From CAZFDT01 sp964518335 (lineage in GTDB: Bacteria; Planctomycetota; Phycisphaerae; Phycisphaerales; Phycisphaeraceae): 64,000 nt of DNA. The position numbers were made by a program, and so were the translations under genes. Below are positions 12,843-21,258 of this stretch, piece after piece. The notes under the pieces were generated by a model. It was not told the origin of the DNA, did no database searches, and saw only the letters and a list, made by a program, of their open reading frames with translations. Every line of letters starts with the position of its first letter. The first letter of the stretch is position 1. The DNA is taken from contig CAZFDT010000003.1 in NCBI GenBank assembly GCA_964518335.1, forward strand, positions 93,290 through 157,289, written 5' to 3'.

Positions 12843-14003
12843 GTGATCGGAGGCACTTGGAACACGACTCGATGCCCGATCGGCATCGATTTCGGGGGAC
12901 ACAGCGTCAAGATGCTGCAGTTGGAGCGTCTAGGCGGCAAGGCCGATCGTGACGGCGGCGGGCCGCGCTGGGCGGTGCGTGCGGCGTCGAAAGTCGCATT
13001 GCCCGTCGATCTGCCCGCCAAGGGCCGCGCCCGCAACGAGGCCGTGGCTCGTGCGATCGCCGAGATGCTCGAAAGCGGTCACTTCCACGGCCGGCGCTGC
13101 GTGACCTGCCTGCCCGCCGAGGCCATCCAATACAAGAACCTGCGTGTGCCGCAGATGCCGCTGGACGATCTGAAAAGCGCCGTCGAGTGGGAGGCCCAGG
13201 ACCGATTGAAGATCGACAAGGCCCAGGCCATCCTGCAGTTCTACCCCGCCGGCGAAGTGCGCCAGGGCGAAGAGTTGCGTGAGGAGGTCATCCTGATGGC
13301 CGCGCCACGCACGCTTGTGGACGAGCACGTGCAGATCATCAACGAATGCGGCCTGGACCCGGTCGCCATCGACGCCGTGCCCAGCGCTCTGGCTCGCGTC
13401 CTGGCGACCAAGTGCAACAGCACCGATGAACCGGCGATGGACGTCATCCTCGACATCGGTTTCTTCACCAGCAAAGTCATCATCCTGCGCAACGGGCGGG
13501 TGATGTTCCTGAAGCTGATCGACATCGGTGGCAAGAAGCTCGACGAGATGGTGGCACAGCACCTGAACCTGCCGTTGCAGGATGCGTCGGAGCTTCGTCG
13601 CCGGGTGCAAGGCGGGGCGGAGGGCGATTCGGAGCTGTTCGGCTCGACGCGACGGGAGACGGTCGAGCGTGCGGTGTTCGAGGCACTGCGAGCGACGATG
13701 GGGGACCTGTCGCGCGAGGTGGGTCTGTGCCTGCGGTACTACAGCGTGACTTTCCGAGGCCGCCGGCCGGACAAGGCATTGCTTGTGGGCGGCGAAGTGT
13801 ACGAAGCGCAGCTGGCGCAGATGCTCGCCGAGGGGGCGGGCATTGCGATCGAGCCGGCGCGGCCGCTGCGCGAGGTGGACGTTCGTGACCATGGTCCGGC
13901 GATGGATCGCGGGGGCCAGTTCAGCCAGTGGGCGGTCGCCGCCGGTTTGAGCATGAGGCCCGAGGGCCGCAGCGCCCGCAAGACAAAGGGGGTGGCGGCA
14001 TGA
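12843..14003 (+). CDS. pilM: Type IV pilus inner-membrane platform protein PilM
   Basis: PilM is a cytoplasmic actin-like ATP-binding protein that binds the N-terminus of PilN and links the assembly ATPase to the PilNOP alignment complex. The 386-residue product starts with GTG 12843 and shows the phosphate-1 motif IGIDFGGHSVKMLQL near residue 13. A middle DVILDIGFFTSKVIIL matches the second actin-like phosphate motif, and a late KALLVGGEVYEAQLAQ matches the adenosine motif. The stop overlaps the start of pilN (ATGA), which indicates translational coupling. Order pilM-pilN-pilO-pilP-secretin is the canonical one and supports the call. Confidence 0.9.
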   Translation: MIGGTWNTTRCPIGIDFGGHSVKMLQLERLGGKADRDGGGPRWAVRAASKVALPVDLPAKGRARNEAVARAIAEMLESGHFHGRRCVTCLPAEAIQYKNLRVPQMPLDDLKSAVEWEAQDRLKIDKAQAILQFYPAGEVRQGEELREEVILMAAPRTLVDEHVQIINECGLDPVAIDAVPSALARVLATKCNSTDEPAMDVILDIGFFTSKVIILRNGRVMFLKLIDIGGKKLDEMVAQHLNLPLQDASELRRRVQGGAEGDSELFGSTRRETVERAVFEALRATMGDLSREVGLCLRYYSVTFRGRRPDKALLVGGEVYEAQLAQMLAEGAGIAIEPARPLREVDVRDHGPAMDRGGQFSQWAVAAGLSMRPEGRSARKTKGVAA

Positions 14004-14680
14004 GAGAGATCAACTTCCTACCCGAGACGTTCGTGCGCCACCGCGCGGCCAGGAAACGCCGGTACGGCCACGTGGTCATTCTGGCGATGACGGTCGGCGT
14101 GCTGGTGTCCTGGTGGTTTGCCGAGCGGAAATCGCTCAACTTCGTGCGTGCCGAGGAAATGCAACTGCAGCAGGCGGTGGGCCAGGCCCAGACCGAGCTG
14201 ACGCTGGTGCACAAGCTCAACACCGAGAAGAAGCTGCTGATGCACCAGGACCGCATTCGCCGCGAGCTGGCGCAGCCGATCTCGCACACGTCGGTGGTCG
14301 AGTTGCTCGGGCAGGCCATGCCCAACTCGATTGCGGTCACGGAGATGACGGTGGTGGCGCGCCGAGCGCCGCTGAAGACCGCGGCCGAAGCCAAAGCCAC
14401 CCGGTCAAACGCCGGTAGCCGCACCGTGCGCGACCAGCCGGTCGAGGAGGCGCTGCTGATCGAGTTCTCAGGACTGGCGCCCAACGACGTGGAAATCGCC
14501 AATCTGGTCGGCGCGCTGTCGGACCATGCGGTGTTCGCCAACGTGAAGATGCTTTACAGCCGATCGGTGACGACCAGGGGCGTGATCGGGCGGGAGTTTC
14601 GCATGGAGATGCAGGTCCCGCTGGATTGCGACTACCGTCCGCGCAAGGAAGTGAAGCAGGAGGTGGCCCATGCGGATTGA
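14000..14680 (+). CDS. pilN: Type IV pilus assembly protein PilN-like
   Basis: PilN is a bitopic inner-membrane protein whose cytoplasmic N-terminus binds PilM. The 226-residue product begins MREINFLPETFVRHRAARKR, the INLLP-like PilM-binding motif. A single membrane span (YGHVVILAMTVGVLVSWWF) and then a coiled region and a periplasmic ferredoxin-like domain follow. ATG 14000 overlaps the pilM stop by four bases, which decides the start although the frame is open upstream. The 3' end overlaps pilO by 11 bases. Function is taken from family and gene order. Confidence 0.87.
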   Translation: MREINFLPETFVRHRAARKRRYGHVVILAMTVGVLVSWWFAERKSLNFVRAEEMQLQQAVGQAQTELTLVHKLNTEKKLLMHQDRIRRELAQPISHTSVVELLGQAMPNSIAVTEMTVVARRAPLKTAAEAKATRSNAGSRTVRDQPVEEALLIEFSGLAPNDVEIANLVGALSDHAVFANVKMLYSRSVTTRGVIGREFRMEMQVPLDCDYRPRKEVKQEVAHAD

Positions 14681-15215
14681 ACGCGATCAGTTAATGCTGA
14701 TCGGCACGATGGTGGCGATGTTCGGGGCGTTCATCGCGTTCGGTTACATGCCGATCCATGGGCAGCGCAAGCAGGCGCGTGGCCAGATCGAGGCCTACAG
14801 GACGCAACTGGGCATGGACCTGGCCGGGTCGAAGGAGCTGCCCAAGCTCGAAGCCGAGGTCGTGGCGCTGCGCGAAGCGTGCAGCGGCGCCCAGCGCGAT
14901 GTGCCCACACAGAGCGAGTTGGCCAGTCTGCTGCGAGCCTTGTCCAGCGAGCTGGATCGCCAGCACGCCACCGACAAGGAGGTGCAGACGCGGGCCGTGG
15001 TCCAGGGCGCCGACTACAACGTGCTGCCCGTGTCGTTGCGTTTTTCGTCGTCGTTTCGCTCGGTGTATGCGTTTCTCCGCCAGGTGGAGTCGATGCCCCG
15101 GTTGATCCGGATTGATCGGATGGAGCTGACCAACAAGCCCGACAGCGGGGGCCGGCTCAACGCGCACATCGAACTGAGCACGTTCTTTACGGCAGGGGAG
15201 GTCAGCGGATCATGA
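14670..15215 (+). CDS. pilO: Type IV pilus assembly protein PilO-like
   Basis: PilO pairs with PilN in the periplasm to align the inner platform with the secretin. The 181-residue product has one N-terminal membrane span (LMLIGTMVAMFGAFIAFGYM) followed by a coiled segment (KQARGQIEAYRTQL) and a periplasmic domain with RFSSSFRSVYAFLRQVESM, a PilO-like stretch. It starts inside the end of pilN and overlaps the next gene by four bases (ATGA at 15212), so the four genes pilM to pilP are translationally coupled. Confidence 0.85.
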   Translation: MRIERDQLMLIGTMVAMFGAFIAFGYMPIHGQRKQARGQIEAYRTQLGMDLAGSKELPKLEAEVVALREACSGAQRDVPTQSELASLLRALSSELDRQHATDKEVQTRAVVQGADYNVLPVSLRFSSSFRSVYAFLRQVESMPRLIRIDRMELTNKPDSGGRLNAHIELSTFFTAGEVSGS

Positions 15216-15763
15216 ATCCACAGGTGCGAAAGATCGTCAACCAGCTCACCGCCGACAAGAAGAAGCTGTCGATCATGGTGGGGCTGCTGGCGGTGGCGAT
15301 GCTGATGTGGGGCCGGCTGCTGCTGCAGAAAGTCCCGCGCACGGCGACGGCCGAGCCGACCGCGGGGCTGGCGGTGGCCAACCCCAACGGCGATCCGGCG
15401 ACAGGTGGCGTGGTCATTCGTCCGGTTGTATGGATCGAGCCGACCACTGCCCTCAAGCGCGATCTGTTTGCGCTGGACGCTACAGATTATCCGCGCGTGC
15501 CCAATGCGGAGGAGCCGACGGTCCGAGTAGCAAAGTCACAGATCGAATCGGTCGATGACAAGCTGGCGGCCCAGGCGGTGCATGAAGCGGCCAGTCGTCT
15601 GACGCTTCAGAGCATCATCCAGGGCTCGCGGCCCAGAGTGATGATCGACGGCCAGTTGTTCGCCGTGGGTCAGACCGTGGAAGGTTTCACCGTGACACGA
15701 ATCGACCAGCGGTACGTGGTGCTCAGTAAGGAAGGCATTGGCGTCCGCCTGGTGATGAACTAA
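15212..15763 (+). CDS. PilP/GspC-like inner-membrane alignment protein
   Basis: This 183-residue protein has an N-terminal membrane span (LSIMVGLLAVAMLMWGRLLL), a long linker and a C-terminal domain. The domain LTLQSIIQGSRPRVMIDGQLFAVGQTVEGFTV matches the homology region of PilP and GspC that contacts the secretin. Both families fit. The position between pilO and the secretin favours PilP, while the membrane span, not a lipobox, is closer to GspC. Start is ATG 15212, overlapping pilO. Confidence 0.78.
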   Translation: MNPQVRKIVNQLTADKKKLSIMVGLLAVAMLMWGRLLLQKVPRTATAEPTAGLAVANPNGDPATGGVVIRPVVWIEPTTALKRDLFALDATDYPRVPNAEEPTVRVAKSQIESVDDKLAAQAVHEAASRLTLQSIIQGSRPRVMIDGQLFAVGQTVEGFTVTRIDQRYVVLSKEGIGVRLVMN

Positions 15764-15804
15764 GGAACCACAGCCTCGGAGGCTTGAAGGAAGGAGCGGG
15801 TCTC

Positions 15805-17940
15805 ATGGATGCACGTCACAAGCGTAATTGGTCGGCCGTTTTTTTTTGCTCGCTGGGGTTGGTCTGTGCCGGTGAGGCGATCGGGCAAACCGATGCCGTC
15901 GCCGCCGACGGCGTAACCCCGGCAACCGCGTCGCTCTTCGCCGACGATGCCGCGGCTGCCACACCCGCGCTGCCCGAGGGGCAGAACGTCGGTGTCGGCG
16001 ACGACGGCACCATCGACCTGCACGTCAAGGACCTGGAAGTCTCCAAGGTCCTGCAACTGCTGTCGATTCAGAGCCAGCGCAACATCGTCGCGTCGAAGAA
16101 CGTGGTGGGCAATATCTCCGCCGACCTGTACGGCGTGGATTTCTACCAGGCGCTCGACGCCGTGCTGCACGCCAACGGCTTCGGCTACCGCGAGCAGGGC
16201 AACTTCATCCACGTCTATACCCAGCAGGAGCTGGACGTGATGAAGGAGGCCGATCGCAAGAGCGTCGTCCACGTGCATCGCCTGGACTACATCAACGCCG
16301 CCGACGCCTCGGCGTTCGTCAGCCCGATGCTCTCGGGCTCGGGCTCGATCAGCGTCAGCGGCGCCGTGCCCCAGAGCCTGCTGCCTTCGACCACCGATGC
16401 CGGCGTCAACAGCTTCGCCCATGCCGACACGCTGGTCATCCGCGACTTCGAGGAAAACGTCAACGCCATCGTCGATGTGATCAAGCAGCTCGACGTGCGA
16501 CCCAAGCAGGTGCTCGTCGAAGCGACCATCCTGCAGGCCCGCCTCAATGAGGCCAACGCCCTGGGCGTCGACTTCGCCATCTTCACCGACCTGCAGCTCG
16601 AAAACTTCACCACGCCCCTGGGCGCGGTCAACGAACTGATCACCGGCGGCCCCAACGTCGGCGGCGGCACCACCGGCGACAGCGGCGGCGCCATCGTCTC
16701 GTCCCCCGGCAACACGCTCACCGGACCCAGCAGCATCAAGCTCGGATTCATCGGCTCCGATGCCGCCATCTTCGTCCGCGCCCTGCAGAGCGTCACCGAC
16801 GCCACGGTCATGAGCAACCCCAAGATCCTGGTGCTCAACCGCCAGCGCGCCGACCTGCACATCGGCGAAAAGCTCGGCTACCTGTCCACCACCACCACCG
16901 AGACGTCGGCCACGCAGACCGTCGAGTTCCTCGAGGTCGGCACGCGACTGGTCGTGCGACCCTTCGTCTCCAGCGACAACTTCGTCCGACTCGAACTCAG
17001 CCCGTCGATCAGCGACGGTAACACGCAGCGCGTCGTCAACGGCCAGGTCATTCCCGAGACGTCCGACTCGTCGCTGACGAGCAACGTCATCGTGAAGACC
17101 GGCCAGTCGGTCGTGCTCGGCGGTCTGTTCAAGGAAGACATCACCCGCAGCCGCACGCAGACCCCGGGCGTGGGCGACATCCCCATCCTCGGCGAAGCCT
17201 TCAAGGGCCGTGACGACACCGTCACGCGCAGCGAGGTCATCTTCCTCGTCAAGCCCACCATCATCAAGGACGAGTCGCTGGCCAAGATCGGCGCCGAGCT
17301 GGAAGAGGACGTCACCGCCCAGGCGATGCAGTCCCGCACCGGTCTGCTGCCCTGGAGCCGCACCAAGCTGACGCAGGCCCACCTGCGCGACGCCCGCAAA
17401 GCGCTGGACGGCGGCGACGAGAAGAAGGCGCTGTGGTCCACCAACGCCGCCCTGTCGCTGGACCCGACGATGGTCGAGGCCCTACGCATGCGTGAGAAGC
17501 TCACCGGCCAGAAGGTGTACTACTCCTCGGGCAGCACGCTCAAAAACGCGGTGAACAAGTACATCGACGAGAGTCTGCCCACCGAGGATGCGGCGCCGGC
17601 CGACCTCAACGAGGCGATCGGCCAGGAAGTGCCCGCCGCCGAGGTGAGCAAGCCCATGGCCGATTCGGCGACCGACGAGTCGCCCGTGGCCGACGCCGCC
17701 GATGCGGTCGAGGCCGTCGAAGAGGCCGAGGCTGAAGTGGTGACTGCTGAAACCACCGCCGAGACGGAGACGACGTTCAGCGCCGGCTTCGGCGCCGACG
17801 CCGGTGTCGTCGAGGAACCGACGGCCTTCGAGCCCGTGCCCATGGACATCGAGGCGGAAGTGACCACCGTCGAGGTCCCTGCGGACATCGAGGCGGAAGA
17901 GACCGCCGTCGAGGTCCCCGTGGACTTCGAGGCCAAGTAA
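15805..17940 (+). CDS. Secretin (PilQ/GspD-like outer-membrane channel)
   Basis: This is the outer-membrane ring through which the pilus or secreted proteins pass. The start is ATG 15805, because AAGGAG at 15791-15796 lies eight bases upstream; a TTG at 15784 is in frame but precedes it. A signal peptide (VFFCSLGLVCAGEAIG) is followed by N-domains: an STN-like DLHVKDLEVSKVLQLLS and a secretin N1-type segment with DTLVIRDFEENVNAIV. The secretin core has VLVEATILQARLNEANALGV and the late TPGVGDIPILGEAFKG. A tail of about 190 residues follows, with a TPR-like helical pair (about residues 520-560) and a long acidic Ala/Glu/Val repeat region (DIEAEVTTVEVP, DIEAEETAVEVP). This tail is unusual for secretins. 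Confidence 0.92.
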   Translation: MDARHKRNWSAVFFCSLGLVCAGEAIGQTDAVAADGVTPATASLFADDAAAATPALPEGQNVGVGDDGTIDLHVKDLEVSKVLQLLSIQSQRNIVASKNVVGNISADLYGVDFYQALDAVLHANGFGYREQGNFIHVYTQQELDVMKEADRKSVVHVHRLDYINAADASAFVSPMLSGSGSISVSGAVPQSLLPSTTDAGVNSFAHADTLVIRDFEENVNAIVDVIKQLDVRPKQVLVEATILQARLNEANALGVDFAIFTDLQLENFTTPLGAVNELITGGPNVGGGTTGDSGGAIVSSPGNTLTGPSSIKLGFIGSDAAIFVRALQSVTDATVMSNPKILVLNRQRADLHIGEKLGYLSTTTTETSATQTVEFLEVGTRLVVRPFVSSDNFVRLELSPSISDGNTQRVVNGQVIPETSDSSLTSNVIVKTGQSVVLGGLFKEDITRSRTQTPGVGDIPILGEAFKGRDDTVTRSEVIFLVKPTIIKDESLAKIGAELEEDVTAQAMQSRTGLLPWSRTKLTQAHLRDARKALDGGDEKKALWSTNAALSLDPTMVEALRMREKLTGQKVYYSSGSTLKNAVNKYIDESLPTEDAAPADLNEAIGQEVPAAEVSKPMADSATDESPVADAADAVEAVEEAEAEVVTAETTAETETTFSAGFGADAGVVEEPTAFEPVPMDIEAEVTTVEVPADIEAEETAVEVPVDFEAK

Positions 17941-18015
17941 AGCCAGCGATAGCCGGCCCCGCCGCCTGACCGCGACGGGGCCGCTTGTTCGACGCGAGGG
18001 ATATGGAGATTTACT

Positions 18016-19236
18016 GTGACGCATACCGCACGACGCTGGATGATCCCCACGTTGGCTGCCGCGGCGCTGCTGCTGTTGCCTGCACTGGTCGGTTGCCAGA
18101 AGAACCACGAGAAGAACGTCTCAATCGCCAAAGACCGCTACCTGCAGCTGCGCAGCGGTCTGATGCTGACGATGGCGCAGCAGCAGTTCGACACCGGTGA
18201 CCTGGACCTGGCCGAGAAGTCGGTCAAGGACGCCATGTCGGTCGATCCGACCAATCCGCGCCTGCACGTGTTGGGGGCGCGCATCGCCCTGGAGCGGGGC
18301 AAGCTCGAACGCGCCTATCACCTGCTCAATCTGGCGATCGAGCAGGATCCCAACCTGCCCGAGGCGCATTTTTACCAGGGTGTGGTGCATCAGCGCTGGC
18401 AGCAGTACGACCGCGCCCACGATCGCTATCAGCAGGCGTATGAGCTTCGCGCCGACGATGCCGGGTTCCTCATGGCCATGGCCGAGATGCTCGTGGCCAT
18501 GGATCGCCAAAGCGAGGCGCTTGAGCTTCTCGAAGCCAAGCTGACCTACTTCGATCAGCATTCAGGGCTGCGGCTGGCGATCGGGCAGATTTACCAGGTG
18601 CAGGGCGACCACGACAAGGCGGCCGAGTATTTCAAGCAGGCTTCACTGCTGCGGCCCGACGATCTGAAGATCAAGGAGGAGTTGGCGCTGGAGCTGGCGG
18701 CGGCCAATAAACTCGACGCCGCCGCCGAGCAGCTTGAAGACCTGCTCGACGAGTCGTCGCATCGGGACCGCCTGGATCTTCGCCGGGCGCTGATCGCGGT
18801 GTACATGAAGCAGGACAAGCAGCGTGCAGCCAGGGAGATGCTCCAGCAGCTTGTGCGTCTGGACGCGAACACAGCGGAGGATTGGCTGCAGTTGGCCGAA
18901 CTCAACTGGGCGCAGGGTGACGTGGGCGGCACGCTGACGGCGGCCAACCGCGTCGTGACGCTGGCGCCGCAACGACACGAAGGCTACCTGCTCATGGGTA
19001 TGGTCTGGCAGAAGCGCCATCGCATTGACGACGCGCTGCGGATGTTCGATCGATCGGCGGAACTGGCACCTGACAACGCGGTGCCGCTCATTCTGCGCGG
19101 CATTGCCTTGGAGAAGGCCGGTCGCCGCGAGGCTGCGGTTGCCGCGTATCGCCAGGCGTTGGCCCGCCAACCGGGCGACGAGCGCGCTGCCAGGCTGCTC
19201 GACGCCGCGATGGCGGGCGTGCAGACCACCCCGTAG
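18016..19236 (+). CDS. TPR-repeat lipoprotein of the pilus locus
   Basis: This 406-residue lipoprotein starts at GTG 18016. Its signal peptide ends in the lipobox LVGC (Cys27). Nearly all of the mature part is tetratricopeptide repeats, for example AEKSVKDAMSVDPTNPRLHVLG and AAEYFKQASLLRPDDLKIK, with at least eight units. By position next to the secretin it resembles the PilF/PilW pilotins that help the secretin assemble in the outer membrane. The number of repeats is larger than in those proteins, so the equivalence is only inferred. It lies 75 bases after the secretin stop. Confidence 0.8.
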   Translation: MTHTARRWMIPTLAAAALLLLPALVGCQKNHEKNVSIAKDRYLQLRSGLMLTMAQQQFDTGDLDLAEKSVKDAMSVDPTNPRLHVLGARIALERGKLERAYHLLNLAIEQDPNLPEAHFYQGVVHQRWQQYDRAHDRYQQAYELRADDAGFLMAMAEMLVAMDRQSEALELLEAKLTYFDQHSGLRLAIGQIYQVQGDHDKAAEYFKQASLLRPDDLKIKEELALELAAANKLDAAAEQLEDLLDESSHRDRLDLRRALIAVYMKQDKQRAAREMLQQLVRLDANTAEDWLQLAELNWAQGDVGGTLTAANRVVTLAPQRHEGYLLMGMVWQKRHRIDDALRMFDRSAELAPDNAVPLILRGIALEKAGRREAAVAAYRQALARQPGDERAARLLDAAMAGVQTTP

Positions 19237-19278
19237 TAAGAGGCCAGGGACTTGGGGGGATGGAGGCGTACGGTGTCC

Positions 19279-20781
19279 ATGTGGAGGCAGATCAGTATGG
19301 GTATGGCGGCGCTGACCGCCACCTTGGTGTCGGCTCCGTTGATTGCGTTTGCGGCGCCCGAATGGACGTACTCGGGCTTCGGCATCGCGTCATTGATCGT
19401 CGTGGGCCTTGCCGCGGGAACAACCGTGGGCGTAGCGCTGTGGGTGATTGCCGGCCGGTTCGACAGTGAACTGCGTCGGCTGGTGACATTCATCGAGGCG
19501 CTCAAGTCCGCGGACAACGGGCAGGTCCCGGCCTGTCGCAGCCGCATGGGCCTGGCGGTGGTCGCCAGAGCGGCGCAGGAGACGTGCGCCACGCTGCGCG
19601 ACCGGGTGAAGCAACTTGTCGGCCAGCGCCGCGAGCTCGAAGTGCAGATCCGCATCGCCGAGGCCGAACGCCAGCACGCCGAGGCCATTCTGAACTCGAT
19701 CACCGACGGCGTCGTTGTCACCGATGCGTTTAACGAGATCGTCATGGCCAACGAGATGGCCGCGCGCGTCCTGGGGTTCGATCTCGACGGCGCATTGCGC
19801 CGGCCGGTCGAGCGCGTGATCGAAGACCCGACGCTGATCAAGCTCATCAAGGACACGCGCGCCGCCGGCGACGCCTCCATCCGCCGGCACATCGAGCATC
19901 GGATCAACCGGGGCAAGAAGGAGGCGACTTACGACGTGTCGCTGGCCAGCGTGGCGTCGGCGCCCGGCGCCCACGACAGCGCGGCGGGCGTCAACGGCGT
20001 GGTCATGAACGGCCCCTCCGCCACGGAGACCGCCGGCGTCGTCACCGTGCTGCGTGACATCACCCGCGAGAAAGAAATCGCCGAGATGAAGAGCGACTTC
20101 GTCTCCAACGTCTCCCACGAGCTGCGCACTCCGCTGTCGAGCATCAAAGCGTACATGGAGATGCTCGTGGACGGCGAGGCCCAGGATGAACAGACCCGCC
20201 AGGAGTTCTACAACATCATCCAGGGCGAAACCAACCGCCTGTCGCGCCTGATCGAGAACATCCTCAACATCAGCCGCATCGAGTCGGGCGTGGTGAAGGT
20301 GCAGCGCGAGCACATCGCGCTGCCGAGCATCATCCGCGAGGTGATCGAGATGATGCAGCCGCAGGCCCGCGCCAAGAATATCGAGCTGATCGAGGTGCCC
20401 ACGCCGCTCTACTTCCAGGTGTTCGCCGACAAGGACATGGTGTATCAGGCGACGATGAACCTGGTGGGCAACGCGATCAAGTATACGCCCGACGGCGGCA
20501 AGGTCACGGTGTCGATGAGCGTGGATGAGCATGCCAAGCGTGTGAACGTGTCGGTGACCGACACGGGCGTGGGGATCCCCGCCGACGACCTGCCGCGGCT
20601 GTTCGACAAGTTCTTCCGTGTGGCGGAGCACAAGAAGATGGCCAAGGGAACGGGCCTGGGCCTGAACCTGGTCAAGCAGATCGTTGAAACCGTTCACGGC
20701 GGCAAAGTCAGCGTGCAAAGTGAGGCCGGCAAAGGCAGCACGTTCACGTTCAGCCTTCCGCTTGCCGACAACGGGATGTAG
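19279..20781 (+). CDS. Membrane sensor histidine kinase with PAS domain
   Basis: This 500-residue sensor kinase has two N-terminal membrane spans (MAALTATLVSAPLIAFAA; IASLIVVGLAAGTTVGVALWV) with a very short external loop between them, so it senses little outside the membrane. A linker, a PAS domain (ILNSITDGVVVTDAFNEIVM) and the catalytic core follow. The phospho-acceptor His is in VSHELRTPLS near residue 280, with the N box NLVGNAIKYTPDGG, G1 DTGVGIP and G2 GTGLGLNLVK. Overall it resembles PhoR/WalK-type kinases. ATG 19279 is chosen over upstream TTG 19252 and GTG 19273. The response regulator gene begins 47 bases downstream and is the likely partner. Confidence 0.9.
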   Translation: MWRQISMGMAALTATLVSAPLIAFAAPEWTYSGFGIASLIVVGLAAGTTVGVALWVIAGRFDSELRRLVTFIEALKSADNGQVPACRSRMGLAVVARAAQETCATLRDRVKQLVGQRRELEVQIRIAEAERQHAEAILNSITDGVVVTDAFNEIVMANEMAARVLGFDLDGALRRPVERVIEDPTLIKLIKDTRAAGDASIRRHIEHRINRGKKEATYDVSLASVASAPGAHDSAAGVNGVVMNGPSATETAGVVTVLRDITREKEIAEMKSDFVSNVSHELRTPLSSIKAYMEMLVDGEAQDEQTRQEFYNIIQGETNRLSRLIENILNISRIESGVVKVQREHIALPSIIREVIEMMQPQARAKNIELIEVPTPLYFQVFADKDMVYQATMNLVGNAIKYTPDGGKVTVSMSVDEHAKRVNVSVTDTGVGIPADDLPRLFDKFFRVAEHKKMAKGTGLGLNLVKQIVETVHGGKVSVQSEAGKGSTFTFSLPLADNGM

Positions 20782-20828
20782 GGCCCTGTACAGGACCGCA
20801 GTTATCGGGGCCAGCGGAGGCAAGAGGC

Positions 20829-21251
20829 ATGGCTCGGGAGAAGCCGCTCATTCTGGTTGTGGATGACGAGACCCACATTCTTCATGTGGTCAGTCTGAAG
20901 CTGTCCAACGCCGGGTACGACGTGATCACCGCCGAGGACGGCGAAGAGGCGTTGACCGTGGCGGTGGATCGCCGACCGGACCTGGTCATCACCGACTTCC
21001 AGATGCCGTTCATGACCGGGCTTGAACTGTGCATTCAGTTGAAGCTCAACGAGCTGACGCGAAGCACGCCGGCGCTCATGCTGACGGCGCGCGGTTTCAG
21101 TCTCGGTAGCGAGCAGCTCGACCAGACGAACATCGCGGGCGTGCTGAGCAAGCCGTTCAGCCCGCGGGAGGTATTGGAGCAGGTTCAGGAGTTGATTGGA
21201 GACGGGAGAACCGCGGTTGTGTCCGCGGGGAACGCCGGATCCAGGGGATAA
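20829..21251 (+). CDS. Stand-alone response regulator receiver
   Basis: This 140-residue protein is a single receiver (REC) domain with no output domain. The acidic pocket is Asp12-Asp13, the phospho-acceptor Asp56 lies in VITDFQMPFMTG, the switch residue is Thr86 and the conserved Lys108 lies in SKPFSP. It is likely phosphorylated by the adjacent kinase and acts by protein contact, perhaps on the HD-GYP enzyme whose gene starts eight bases downstream. GGAGGC precedes the ATG. Signalling to pilus function is inferred from location. Confidence 0.9.
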   Translation: MAREKPLILVVDDETHILHVVSLKLSNAGYDVITAEDGEEALTVAVDRRPDLVITDFQMPFMTGLELCIQLKLNELTRSTPALMLTARGFSLGSEQLDQTNIAGVLSKPFSPREVLEQVQELIGDGRTAVVSAGNAGSRG

Positions 21252-21258
21252 ACTCGCA

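Noticed and set aside
15760..17382. 540-codon frame on the - strand opposite the secretin gene
   Set aside because: Composition (Gly/Asp/Val-rich without hydrophobic core pattern) is that of a shadow frame; the secretin on the other strand is certain.
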